DNA of 36,081 nucleotides from Verrucomicrobiia bacterium (GTDB taxonomy: Bacteria > Verrucomicrobiota > Verrucomicrobiia > Limisphaerales > UBA8199), in contig DASYZB010000134.1 in assembly GCA_035946615.1 (NCBI GenBank), positions 1 to 36,081 on the forward strand, in the 5' to 3' direction. Positions 1-8,293 of the stretch are shown here, piece after piece. The notes under the pieces were generated by a model. It saw only the letters and a list, made by a program, of their open reading frames with translations. It had not been told where the DNA came from and did not search any database. How positions within the stretch are numbered: position 1 is the first letter of the stretch; each line of letters starts with the position of its first letter. Made by a program: the position numbers and the translations under genes.

Positions 1-12
1 GGATGATTGAGA

Positions 13-161
13 ATAGCCCAACGCTTCAGCGTTGGGGAGGCGTTTGAGGGCGTGAGTCCCGGAGGGACGGCTGAATGGAGAACGCAAGGGTACAAGTTGA
101 GCCGTCCCTCCGGGACTAAGGGTTGCAGGGTCCCATCCCCAACGCTGAAGCGTTGGGCTAT
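13..161. repeat. Nested inverted-repeat element
   Basis: Two perfect 26-base inverted arms (13-38 and 136-161) enclose a second perfect 18-base inverted pair (55-72 and 100-117). Each outer arm is itself a hairpin, with 9-base halves around a TC or GA centre. The inner arms carry the GTCCCGGAGGGAC-type palindrome, and part of that inner unit recurs at 171-182. The whole could fold into one long cruciform with side hairpins. No protein-coding signal is visible here. It resembles REP/MITE-like intergenic repeats, but the family is not identified. Confidence 0.8.
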
Positions 162-252
162 TGTCGGATGTCCCTCCGGGACAGCCAAGTCATCATTCTG
201 CGCTGTTGGCATATCTTTGCGGCGATTTGGTAATTGGGGAGAACTTACGTTA

Positions 253-1122
253 TTAAACCCGGAGTTTGGTCCGGGCGTAATGAAACAGGTATTGCTGCGC
301 ATAACCGGCATTGGGTCCAAAATGGCGGGCGGCAAACTGATGCAGCCGCTGGAGTTTGACACGGCGCCTGGGAAAGTAAAGCCGGTGCAGGGCTTTCGTG
401 ACCCATACATCGACAGGAAAGGCGGGTTGGAAGCCATAGGCGAACAACAAAACGCAATCGGCAATTTTACGTCCCACGCCAGGCAGTTCCATCAAAACGG
501 CGCGAGCGCTCTCGACCGGGAGTTGCGCCACGTTTGCCAAATCGCAATGGCCCTGAGCAATTTGGCGCGCAGTGGCAAGCAGGTAGGGCGCTCGGAAGCC
601 CATTTTGCAGGCGCGCAGTTCTTCCTCTCCAGCCTCCGCCAGCCGTGCAGGGGAGGGGAAGGCGTAAGCCGGGGCGTGCCCTGCAGGCGCGAGAATGGGC
701 TGGCCGAACCGCTCGCAGAGCAACGACACAATCTGGCGGATTTGGACAATTTGTTTCGTGGAAGACAGAATAAAAGAAGCAAGGGATTCCCAAGGGTCCT
801 GGCGCAACAAACGCAAACCACGACAAGCCGCCGCAGCCGCGCGCATCGGTTCATCTTCGGGAAAGCTCTGCAACACCGCCTGGATGTCCAGCTCGAGCTG
901 CAGATATTCAATGAGCCAATTCCAATCCGTTACCGGCTCGGCGATTTGCGCGCGGATTCCCATGGCGTTTGATTCCAGCCGGACCCAGTGGGAAGCGATT
1001 ACCCCCACCCAGCCACCCTCTTGAGGCCGCCATCGAAAGGCCTGGCCTGAGTCGAGCGTTGCGTCGAGATCGTAATCACTGACAGGAAATGTCTTACTGG
1101 GAGGACCGTGGGATGGACTCAT
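253..1122 (-). CDS. OGG1-type 8-oxoguanine DNA glycosylase/AP lyase
   Basis: Predicted base-excision repair enzyme that removes 8-oxoguanine and nicks the abasic site. The 289-residue product has the N-terminal OGG motif SGQAFRW (about 25-31) and a helix-hairpin-helix with the GPD-type catalytic loop: LPGVGRKIADC (213-223), with the Schiff-base lysine at K219, then PVDVW with the catalytic aspartate at D238. This matches the lysine/aspartate pair known for the OGG1 family, and the length is close to the eukaryote-like OGG1 core. The start at 1122 is chosen because all sequence upstream in this frame is translated repeat DNA; the first nine or so residues also come from the edge of that repeat. 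It is on the same strand as the PAP2/glycosyltransferase gene but separated from it by repeats, so probably not in its operon. Confidence 0.88.
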   Translation of the reverse strand: MSPSHGPPSKTFPVSDYDLDATLDSGQAFRWRPQEGGWVGVIASHWVRLESNAMGIRAQIAEPVTDWNWLIEYLQLELDIQAVLQSFPEDEPMRAAAAACRGLRLLRQDPWESLASFILSSTKQIVQIRQIVSLLCERFGQPILAPAGHAPAYAFPSPARLAEAGEEELRACKMGFRAPYLLATARQIAQGHCDLANVAQLPVESARAVLMELPGVGRKIADCVLLFAYGFQPAFPVDVWVTKALHRLYFPRRRVKLQRLHQFAARHFGPNAGYAQQYLFHYARTKLRV

Positions 1123-1300
1123 AAGAGGGACCCCTCTCTCCGGCCCTCTCCCCTTCTGAAGGGGAGAGGGAGAAGGCACTGCGCATAGAGGGGCACCTCT
1201 CTCCGGCCCTGTCCCTTGCCGCTGCGACGGCACGACAGCGCGGCGAGTCGGAAGGGGAGAGGGAGAAGCATCGATAAGATGTAGTTCATGTCAGGGACTC
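1112..1300. repeat. Dispersed palindromic repeat, two adjacent copies
   Basis: Two adjacent copies of a repeat fill the space between the glycosylase and the glycosyltransferase. The first (about 1112-1174) contains a long hairpin at 1144-1170, CCCTCTCCCCTT against AAGGGGAGAGGG. The second (about 1196-1300) repeats the CTCTCCGGCCCT and GGGGAGAGGGAGAAG parts with a diverged centre, and ends in a tail containing AAGATGT and TTCATGT. A third copy lies at about 3918-4010 with the same flanks. The first copy extends across the start codon of the glycosylase gene. Confidence 0.75.
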
Positions 1301-1317
1301 CTCGATAAACATCGAGG
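1300..1317 (-). terminator. Hairpin downstream of the PAP2-glycosyltransferase gene
   Basis: A perfect 7-base stem (CCTCGAT/ATCGAGG) with a 4-base loop lies about 20 bases after the stop codon at 1336. There is no T-run on the minus strand after it, so an intrinsic terminator is only a possibility. Confidence 0.3.
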
Positions 1318-1335
1318 GGTCCGGCAGCCGCAAAG

Positions 1336-3579
1336 TCATCGCAGCCCGCGACAGGCAAAGAGCTGTAGGGGGCGAAGGAGGAATTGCCCGTGATAAAGCA
1401 CATTAGAGATGCCGAGCGGCGTGACGGATTCAAATTCGGCCAGGAGCCTGGCCGGTGGCGGCCAGGGTTGGGGATTCTCCCGGTTCAATTCCCGCACGTA
1501 AATGGCATTTTGTCCTTTTCTTGCGTTGTAACCGGGCCAAAAGTAAAACTGGTTCTCAGGAGTTGCGCTGCTGCGGCAATAGACCAGGGGTTCCTCCTGA
1601 ACTTCCGCCTTGGCCTCCGGCAGGTAAAAGGAAATCTCACCCGTCATCCCATAATGGTCCGCCACGATGAAGACCGGCTTGCCTTCGGCGAGCAACTGTT
1701 CGCGGGCCTGGCCAACGACTCGGGCGGTGGTATTCCATTCACGCACCCGGTGCAACGGGTCGCGGTTCACGGGCAAATAGCGCCCGGTTAGCTTTTGCAA
1801 AAGGTCGGTTTGCGAGCCGAGGATGACCATGCTGAACCCAAGTCCCAGGCCGAGACCCAGGGCTCCTTTAAACAGTCGAGGGGTCAGCGCCGAGCCGCCC
1901 AGCCGCCAGCGCGTGTCCCAGTAGATGACCAGCAGGCAGAACCAAGGGACCACCGCAGGAGCGATCCAGTTGGGCAGGACACGTGAGAAAAATGAGAGCA
2001 GCAGGTAAGCAAAGAAAACCGGGGCACCCATGCTGAAGAAATAGAGCAGCCGGGCATCATGGCGGTTGCGCCGCCAGAAAACGATGGATGCCCAAACCAT
2101 CGCCACGAAGAATACCGGATTGAGCAAGGCGGCTTCACTGCCCAGGAAGTCGAACAGGAATCTTAAGGTCAACTCTCTGGGGTGCCCCACGCCCGCATCA
2201 TCGGCGACATGCGCGACGGTTATCCACCGGTGTTGGGCGTTCCAGATGAGCACCGGCAACGCGCAAACGAGATTCACAAGCAGCGCCACATACGGGCCGG
2301 GGCGGCGCAGATGTTTGCGCGCCGGCGGCCATAGCGCAAAAAAGAGGGCCCAGGAAGCAATCTGGAACAGCGCGGTATATTTGCTGAGGAATCCCAGGCC
2401 CATCCAGAGGCCGGCCCAAAACCAGTCGCGTGCAGCGCCTCTCTCCTGCACAGCCCGCCAACCAGCCAGCATGGCGGCTGTCCAGAACAGGACGGACAAC
2501 GGATCGATCGTCATCAACAGCGAGCCTGCCGCCAGCAGGGGTGTGGCACTCAGAATCAGGATTAGAAAGAATCCAGCGCGGGCATTGACGTGTCGGTTGA
2601 AAAAGCGGAGCAGCAACACACTGATTATCGCGGCAATAACCGGTGAGAAAAAGCGGACGCCGAAGGCGGTATCGCCGAACAAGCGGGTCCCAAGGAATTG
2701 AGTATAGGCTATCAACGGGGGTTTGCTGAAGTAGGAAAGCGCCAGATGCTTGGACCACAGCCATTGATAGGCTTCATCCTCGGCCAGTTGGATGGCGCCG
2801 CTTGCGATATAGGCCAGCCGTGCCAGTAACACCAGGGCGATAAACAGATAGCCCAGGCGGGTCCAATGGGCATCCAGGCTTACGTGCGGGGCCTTAAATC
2901 CGGCTGGAGCAATCCCGCGCACAGCAGGCCTTGGTGCGGGCATAAAATCCTCGGTCGCAAGCTCGCCCCCGCGGGGTGGCGCCAGGAGAGAAGGGACGCG
3001 CTCCCACCAGAGCGGAAACCATTTTTGACCAGCCCAAACCCACAGGCTGTCCAAGAGCCAGGCGGTTGCAGCGGCAGTGCCGGCGCCCAGCATTGCCCCA
3101 GCCAATACGTCGCTGGGGTAATGCACACCATTGTACACGCGCGAAAAGCCTACCAGAAAGGCCGCAGGCAACATGAACCAGAGGCTCCGGCGATAATAGA
3201 TCAGCCCCACCATGGTCGCGGCGAACCAATTGGTGGCGTGCGCCGAGGGCATGCTGCCGGACCCGCTTTTGCCTATCAGACAATGCACCCCCGTCAGAGC
3301 CAGAAAAGGCCGCTCACGTGCCACGGCGTGCTTGATCAGGTTGGAAATGGCGCCATCACCCAGGGCCAAAGCCAAAAGGCCCACCAACAGGCAAATGGTC
3401 CCACGCAAGCCCCCTTTCCAGACCAGTAAAATGGCAGCTATCACCAAACCGGCTCGAAACAGTGGAAAGGAGACGCTGTTGCCGGTGATGAAAGGCATAA
3501 CGATGTCAAACACGGAGTTGCCTAGCCCCTGATTGACAAAACGAAACAGACTCACGTCCACCGATTGCAGCCAATGCAT
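1336..3579 (-). CDS. PAP2 phosphatase fused to ArnT-like (GT39/GT83) glycosyltransferase
   Basis: A 747-residue polytopic membrane protein with two parts. Residues 1-180 are a type-2 phosphatidic acid phosphatase with all three family motifs: K83 to R90-P91, PSAH at 111-114, and SRVYNGVHYPSD at 146-157 with the catalytic H153. About residues 240-747 resemble lipid-phosphosugar-dependent glycosyltransferases of the ArnT/dolichyl-phosphate-mannose type, with the acidic EDE motif at 267-269 in the first extracytoplasmic loop and a SKPPLI segment after it. A plausible role is transfer of a sugar from a polyprenyl-phosphate donor to an envelope acceptor, with the phosphatase half recycling or trimming the lipid carrier. 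Substrates are not predictable. The ATG at 3577-3579 begins directly at the PAP2 N-terminus. Confidence 0.88.
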   Translation of the reverse strand: MHWLQSVDVSLFRFVNQGLGNSVFDIVMPFITGNSVSFPLFRAGLVIAAILLVWKGGLRGTICLLVGLLALALGDGAISNLIKHAVARERPFLALTGVHCLIGKSGSGSMPSAHATNWFAATMVGLIYYRRSLWFMLPAAFLVGFSRVYNGVHYPSDVLAGAMLGAGTAAATAWLLDSLWVWAGQKWFPLWWERVPSLLAPPRGGELATEDFMPAPRPAVRGIAPAGFKAPHVSLDAHWTRLGYLFIALVLLARLAYIASGAIQLAEDEAYQWLWSKHLALSYFSKPPLIAYTQFLGTRLFGDTAFGVRFFSPVIAAIISVLLLRFFNRHVNARAGFFLILILSATPLLAAGSLLMTIDPLSVLFWTAAMLAGWRAVQERGAARDWFWAGLWMGLGFLSKYTALFQIASWALFFALWPPARKHLRRPGPYVALLVNLVCALPVLIWNAQHRWITVAHVADDAGVGHPRELTLRFLFDFLGSEAALLNPVFFVAMVWASIVFWRRNRHDARLLYFFSMGAPVFFAYLLLSFFSRVLPNWIAPAVVPWFCLLVIYWDTRWRLGGSALTPRLFKGALGLGLGLGFSMVILGSQTDLLQKLTGRYLPVNRDPLHRVREWNTTARVVGQAREQLLAEGKPVFIVADHYGMTGEISFYLPEAKAEVQEEPLVYCRSSATPENQFYFWPGYNARKGQNAIYVRELNRENPQPWPPPARLLAEFESVTPLGISNVLYHGQFLLRPLQLFACRGLR

Positions 3580-4030
3580 CAGACCCTCAATCTAGTGGCG
3601 CGGCATGAACGAAGACAAATAGTTTTAGCGGCGGTGATGCGAATTCTGCGCATCCCCGGTTTGGCGCCTTGTCTTTTTCCTTGCGCTTGGGCGGGTTGTG
3701 AAATCTGCTTTGGCCATGCCAGCCACTCTTAGCCGTGACGATGCAGTTGAAATGGGGAGCGCACCCGCCACGGGCGCAACCGACGCCGCCCTCGGCGTCG
3801 GCCACAAGCGTACGGACGGCGCCACCTTTTGGTTTGCCCGGCCGCCATACTGTTCGGCCCCGCCCTTTCTGGTCTCAAAATTCGCGATTGAGGCCGGGGG
3901 CGGTCGGGTTTGGACTGGGGATGGACCACACAAGAGGGACCCCTCTCCCCTTCGGAAGGGGAGAGGGAGAAACATCGGCGGATTAAAGATGTGATTCATG
4001 TTATAGACTGCTGAATAGGCCGCGCTCATC
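3580..4030. other. Gene-free spacer containing a repeat
   Basis: About 450 bases between divergent genes. Open frames here (for example 3698-3994 plus) have no protein-like features and run through the palindromic repeat. The left part may contain promoters for both flanking genes, but no convincing -35/-10 pair was found. Confidence 0.6.
3918..4010. repeat. Dispersed palindromic repeat, third copy
   Basis: The copy contains a near-perfect 13-base-arm hairpin (3941-3953 against 3955-3967). It shares its flanks, GGGATGGAC upstream and GGAGAGGGAGAA...AAGATGT...TTCATGT downstream, with the copies at 1112-1300. It lies immediately upstream of the first permease gene, so it could affect its transcript leader. 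Confidence 0.75.
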
Positions 4031-5590
4031 ATGCAGCTAAGCCACTGTTTTCGCCGCAAATCCCTCGACAAACTCGTCGCCGAGACCGCCGAGCCGCAGC
4101 ACCAGCTCCGTCGAGCGCTTGGCCCGGTTCAACTCACTATGCTCGGTGTCGGGGCCATCGTTGGGGCTGGCATTTTTTCGACAATCGGCACCGCGGCAGC
4201 CGGAGGTGGTGAACACATTGGCGCGGGGCCGGCACTTGTTGTGTCCTTCATCATTGTTGCGGTGGCCTGTGGGTTCGCTGCGCTTTGCTATTCCGAGTTT
4301 GCGGCCATGGTTCCAGTCTCCGGGTCAGCCTACACTTACGCTTACGCCACGCTAGGAGAATTGGTTGCGTGGATGATCGGGTGGGACTTGATCCTTGAAT
4401 ATGCAATCAGCAACGCCGCCGTCGCCGTTTCGTGGTCAGCCTACTTTCAGACCTTTCTGGGGGCGTTTCATCTGCACGTGCCCGCTTGGTTGGGAACTGA
4501 TTTCCGGTCGGCCTTTCAGGCTGCCGCGCAAGTGGCCAGCGCCCAAGCCGCTCATCTGGATTTGGCTAAGCTCGATCCCGGGGTGCTCCACGACGCCGCG
4601 GCGCTGAAACTGGCCCCACGCATTTTTGGTTTGCCCCTGGTTTTCAACCTCCCGGCATTCGGCATCGTGGCTCTGGTGACCTGGATCGTCCTGATCGGCA
4701 TCCGCGAGACTGCGGGGTTCAACACCGGCCTTGTCGTCCTCAAGCTGGTCATTATCGGTTTTTTCCTGATCCTCGGCACGATGTACATCCGGCCTGAAAA
4801 CTGGACCCCATTCGCCCCGAACGGACTAAAGGGCATCTCCAGCGCCGCAGCTATCATCTTTTTCGCTTATATCGGTTTTGATGCCGTCTCGACTGCAGCG
4901 GAGGAGACGGGCAATCCCCAACGCGATATGCCCATCGGCATCCTTTCGAGCCTGGTCATTTGCACCATTCTGTACGTCGCGGTGGCCATCGTGCTGACGG
5001 GGATGTCCAAATGGAGCACGCTGGGTAATGCCGAACCCCTCGCGTACGCATTCTCGTCACTCGGCATGAATTGGACGGCCAGCCTCATCGCGCTCGGGGC
5101 TGTGGTTGCCACCACTTCTGCGCTTGTGCCTTACCAAGCCGGCCAACCGCGCATATTTTTCTCTATGGCACGTGATGGGCTGTTGCCGCCCTGGGCGGCC
5201 CGCGTGCATCCCCGCTTTCGCACGCCACATGTCACCACTCTCATCACGGGGATTGTCGTGGCCATCTGCTCGTCCATCGCGAATATTAACGAATTGGTTG
5301 AACTGACCAACATCGGCACTCTGTTCGCTTTCGCGCTGGTTGCCGCAGGGATCATCATACTGCGTTGGCGCGAACCGGGCCGCCGGCGTCCTTTTCGGAC
5401 GCCGCTGGTTCCCTGGGTGCCGCTGGGAGCCATCGCTTCTTGCGCCTATTTAATGGCCGAACTGCCCAAAATAACCTGGCTGCGCTTTTTCCTTTGGATG
5501 GCAGGGGGCCTGCTAATTTATTTCTTCTATGGCGCGCGCCGCAGCCGGATTGGAAATTTGGCGTCCCCAACGCTGCCCGGGAATCGATGA
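4031..5590 (+). CDS. APC-superfamily amino-acid permease, cationic amino acid transporter type
   Basis: A 519-residue inner-membrane transporter. After a short basic cytoplasmic N-terminus (RRKSLDKLV) comes the first helix with GVGAIVGAGIFSTIG, the unwound substrate-binding segment typical of APC permeases. YSEFAAMVPVSGSAYTYAY follows in the position of the conserved TM3 region, and about twelve to thirteen hydrophobic segments can be counted. The N-terminal pattern matches bacterial CAT/YfnA-like proteins, so uptake of cationic or neutral amino acids is likely; specificity is not readable. The start at 4031 is supported by conservation of the basic N-terminus. Its stop overlaps the next permease start by four bases (ATGA at 5587-5590), implying translational coupling. 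Confidence 0.88.
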   Translation: MQLSHCFRRKSLDKLVAETAEPQHQLRRALGPVQLTMLGVGAIVGAGIFSTIGTAAAGGGEHIGAGPALVVSFIIVAVACGFAALCYSEFAAMVPVSGSAYTYAYATLGELVAWMIGWDLILEYAISNAAVAVSWSAYFQTFLGAFHLHVPAWLGTDFRSAFQAAAQVASAQAAHLDLAKLDPGVLHDAAALKLAPRIFGLPLVFNLPAFGIVALVTWIVLIGIRETAGFNTGLVVLKLVIIGFFLILGTMYIRPENWTPFAPNGLKGISSAAAIIFFAYIGFDAVSTAAEETGNPQRDMPIGILSSLVICTILYVAVAIVLTGMSKWSTLGNAEPLAYAFSSLGMNWTASLIALGAVVATTSALVPYQAGQPRIFFSMARDGLLPPWAARVHPRFRTPHVTTLITGIVVAICSSIANINELVELTNIGTLFAFALVAAGIIILRWREPGRRRPFRTPLVPWVPLGAIASCAYLMAELPKITWLRFFLWMAGGLLIYFFYGARRSRIGNLASPTLPGNR

Positions 5591-7152
5591 GCTTGAAGAG
5601 CTTCAATCAAACCTCCTCGACCGAGACAGGCTTCATTCAGGGCCTGGGCCTGATGGATGCCACGATGCTCGTAGCGGGCTCGATGATCGGCTCGGGGGTG
5701 TTCATTGTCTCGGCTGATATTTCACGCGACTTGGGCGCCAGCGGCTGGCTCTTGCTGGCGTGGGTGGTTACCGGCGCGCTGACGATGAGCGCGGCGCTCA
5801 GTTATGGAGAGTTGGCGGCGATGATGCCCCGGGCCGGCGGCCAGTACATCTACTTGCGCGAGGCCTACAGCCCGCTTTGGGGGTTTCTTTACGGCTGGAC
5901 CCTGTTCCTAGTCATTCAGACCGGCACCATCGCTGCTGTGGCCGTCGCCTTCTCCCGGTTCCTGGGTGCGCTGGCGCCCGGAATTTCGCCCACCGCTTGG
6001 ATCATCCCACCCATCAACCTGTCCGCCAGCTATGCCCTTAGCCTATCGACTCAGCAGTTGGTTGCCGTTCTTATTATTATCGCCCTCACCGCCATCAATA
6101 TGCGCGGGCTCCGACTCGGAAAGATGATCCAGAATATCTTCACGTCGGCCAAGGCGCTCTCACTCGTCGCGCTGATACTGATTGGGTTCTTTATCGGGCG
6201 GAACTCAGAGGTCCTTAGTGCGAACTTCACGAACTGGTGGACGCCCCGCCCCGTTACGACTATCAAACCCGATTTAGCAGTGCTGCCCGCCATTTCGGCA
6301 GCCGGTGGCGCTTTCGGCTTGTTCGTTGCGTTCTGCGTGGCACAGGTGGGCTCGCTCTTTTCTTCCGATGCATGGAATAATGTGACCTTTACTGCGGGTG
6401 AAGTCAGAAACCCCAGGCGCAACCTGCCGCTGTCCCTTGCACTGGGCACCGGCATGGTGACGGCCCTGTATCTGCTGGCGAACCTGGCCTATCTCTTTGT
6501 GCTGCCTCTCGAAGCAATCCAGAGCGCCCCTGATGATCGGGTGGCCACCGCCGCCATGGCCACAGTCTTCCATGGGGCCGGGCCGGCGATGATGGCTGTC
6601 GCCATCATGATTTCGACCTTCGGCTGCAATAACGGGCTCATCCTCTCCGGCGCCCGTGTTTATTACGCCATGGCTCGGGACGGGCTTTTTTTCAAACAGA
6701 CGGGACGGCTCAATGCGCGCAGCGTGCCGGCCGCCGGCCTGGCCCTGCAATGCCTTTGGGCCTGTCTCTTGGCGCTGCCGCGCACCCGCCTTCGGGGTTT
6801 TGGCGGGGCCCTGCTGCTGGACACCGCAGGCCACCCTCAATACGGCAATCTGTATAGCGTGTTGCTTGATTATGTCATCTTTGCCGTCCTGATCTTTTAT
6901 GTGCTCACCATCGCCGGGCTGTTCGTGCTCCGTCGCAAACGGCCCGAAGCGGAGCGGCCCTATCGCGCCTTTGGGTATCCGATCATTCCGGGCCTGTACC
7001 TTGCGGCTGCCAGCGCCATTCTCGTGGTGCTGCTCTTTTACAAGACCGCCACATCCTTGCCTGGGTTGGCTATCGTCTTAATTGGAGTTCCCATTTATTT
7101 TCTGTGGCGACCGGCAAAGCCGGAGGAGCGAACTCCCGCGAGCCCCCATTAA
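5587..7152 (+). CDS. APC-superfamily amino-acid permease, LAT-like
   Basis: A 521-residue multi-pass transporter, second gene of a permease pair. Helix 1 holds AGSMIGSGVFIVSADI, the APC substrate-binding break, followed by YGELAAMMPRAGGQYIYLREAYSP, typical of L-type amino-acid transporters and exchangers. Near the C-terminus a loop-and-helix pattern (LRRKRPEAERPYRAFGYP) is also characteristic of the family. The open frame extends upstream to 5365, but the ATG at 5587 is chosen because upstream residues lie inside the previous gene and are not permease-like. It is more distantly related to its neighbour than a recent duplicate would be, so the two probably differ in substrate. The gene is convergent with the oxidoreductase at 7211. 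Confidence 0.88.
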   Translation: MSLKSFNQTSSTETGFIQGLGLMDATMLVAGSMIGSGVFIVSADISRDLGASGWLLLAWVVTGALTMSAALSYGELAAMMPRAGGQYIYLREAYSPLWGFLYGWTLFLVIQTGTIAAVAVAFSRFLGALAPGISPTAWIIPPINLSASYALSLSTQQLVAVLIIIALTAINMRGLRLGKMIQNIFTSAKALSLVALILIGFFIGRNSEVLSANFTNWWTPRPVTTIKPDLAVLPAISAAGGAFGLFVAFCVAQVGSLFSSDAWNNVTFTAGEVRNPRRNLPLSLALGTGMVTALYLLANLAYLFVLPLEAIQSAPDDRVATAAMATVFHGAGPAMMAVAIMISTFGCNNGLILSGARVYYAMARDGLFFKQTGRLNARSVPAAGLALQCLWACLLALPRTRLRGFGGALLLDTAGHPQYGNLYSVLLDYVIFAVLIFYVLTIAGLFVLRRKRPEAERPYRAFGYPIIPGLYLAAASAILVVLLFYKTATSLPGLAIVLIGVPIYFLWRPAKPEERTPASPH

Positions 7153-7210
7153 TCAGGGCCTGGTGGAACCCAGCCCTCCGAGGAATTCACGTGCCGGTCT
7201 TTTGGAGGGG

Positions 7211-8293
7211 TTATGATTTTCTCCACAAATCGAAGGGCTTAGCGGCCTGGGTCCGGAAAGGGAGCGCCACTTTGCGCCCCGTGCCGGCGGACTCATAGGC
7301 GGCGAAGAGTACTTCCATTACCGCGCGCGCATCGCCCCCGGTAACCAGCGGCGTCTTGTCATTCTTCACGCAATCGACGAAATGGGCCATCTCGTGCACA
7401 AAACCATAATTCCAGATTTCCTCGTAAATCGTGAACGACCAACCAACGGTCGAGCCGGCCTTTTCAACGGCGTAATCGTAGCCGGAGGCGCTGTAAGTTT
7501 CGATGGCGTTGCCGTGCAGCAAATCCGCATAGGCGACTCCTTTGGAGCCGTGGACCTCAGCGCGATCATCCATCCCGCCAAGCTTGGTCCAACTCTCTTC
7601 CGCCATCGCGGTGACGCCGTTGGCGAATTCCAGGATGAGAATGGCGTTATCATCTCCCTGGGTTTTTTGGTTGTGTACGTGTGTGCCCATTTGCGCATAA
7701 ACCGATTTTATCGGTGGCCGGCCCAGCATCCATCGGAAGAACTCGATGGCGTGGCAGCCCATGTCCATCGTCACACCGCCGCCGGCGCGGTTCACGTCCC
7801 AGAAATGTGGCGCATGCGGGCCATCATGCTTCTCGGATTGCTTGATGAGAACAGGCTGGCCCAGAGCGCCGCTGTCCAGCAGTTGTTTCATGCGAACGTA
7901 CTTGGGAGCGAAACACAGCTCCTCGGCGTACATGAATTTAACGCCGGCCTTGCGGCACGCCTCGAGCATGCGGTCGGCTTCAGCCAGATTCAGGCACATC
8001 GGTTTCTCCAGAATAATATGCTTGCCGGCTGCGGCAGCATCGGCCACGGCCTGACAATGAAGGTCGTTTGGAATGCCGATGACCACCAGGTCCAGTTCCT
8101 CCATTTCCAATAGCTTGCGATAATCAGTAAAAAAATGGGGAATACCCTGGCTCTTGGCGAAGGCCTGTGCTTTGGCGGCAGTGGGCGAAGCCACGGCCAT
8201 AATCTCCGCGTCAGGGCAGCGCTTGAGGGCCTCAGTGTGGATGGCTGCAACGAAGCCCGATCCCATTAAGCCGACTTTGACTTGATTATACAT
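7211..8293 (-). CDS. Gfo/Idh/MocA-family NAD(P)-dependent oxidoreductase
   Basis: A 360-residue cytoplasmic protein with an N-terminal Rossmann fold (VGLMGSGFVAAIHTEAL, 7-23) and the family signature EKP at 96-98, whose lysine is the usual catalytic residue. The C-terminal half shows the Gfo/Idh/MocA dimerisation/substrate domain, with GGGVTMDMGCHAIEFFRW in the conserved position where Asp and His contribute to catalysis. These enzymes oxidise or reduce sugars, inositols or amino sugars; the substrate is not determined. Its start overlaps the end of the NagB-like gene by 8 bases, which points to one operon and suggests amino-sugar metabolism as context. Confidence 0.88.
   Translation of the reverse strand: MYNQVKVGLMGSGFVAAIHTEALKRCPDAEIMAVASPTAAKAQAFAKSQGIPHFFTDYRKLLEMEELDLVVIGIPNDLHCQAVADAAAAGKHIILEKPMCLNLAEADRMLEACRKAGVKFMYAEELCFAPKYVRMKQLLDSGALGQPVLIKQSEKHDGPHAPHFWDVNRAGGGVTMDMGCHAIEFFRWMLGRPPIKSVYAQMGTHVHNQKTQGDDNAILILEFANGVTAMAEESWTKLGGMDDRAEVHGSKGVAYADLLHGNAIETYSASGYDYAVEKAGSTVGWSFTIYEEIWNYGFVHEMAHFVDCVKNDKTPLVTGGDARAVMEVLFAAYESAGTGRKVALPFRTQAAKPFDLWRKS

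Noticed and set aside
7-972. Long plus-strand ORF of 321 codons
   Set aside because: It lies opposite the OGG1-type gene and begins inside the inverted repeats; no protein-like motifs.
2066-2701. Plus-strand ORF of 211 codons
   Set aside because: Antisense to the PAP2-glycosyltransferase, which has clear family motifs.
3698-3994. 98-codon ORF before the first permease
   Set aside because: Composition is random and its end is translated repeat DNA.
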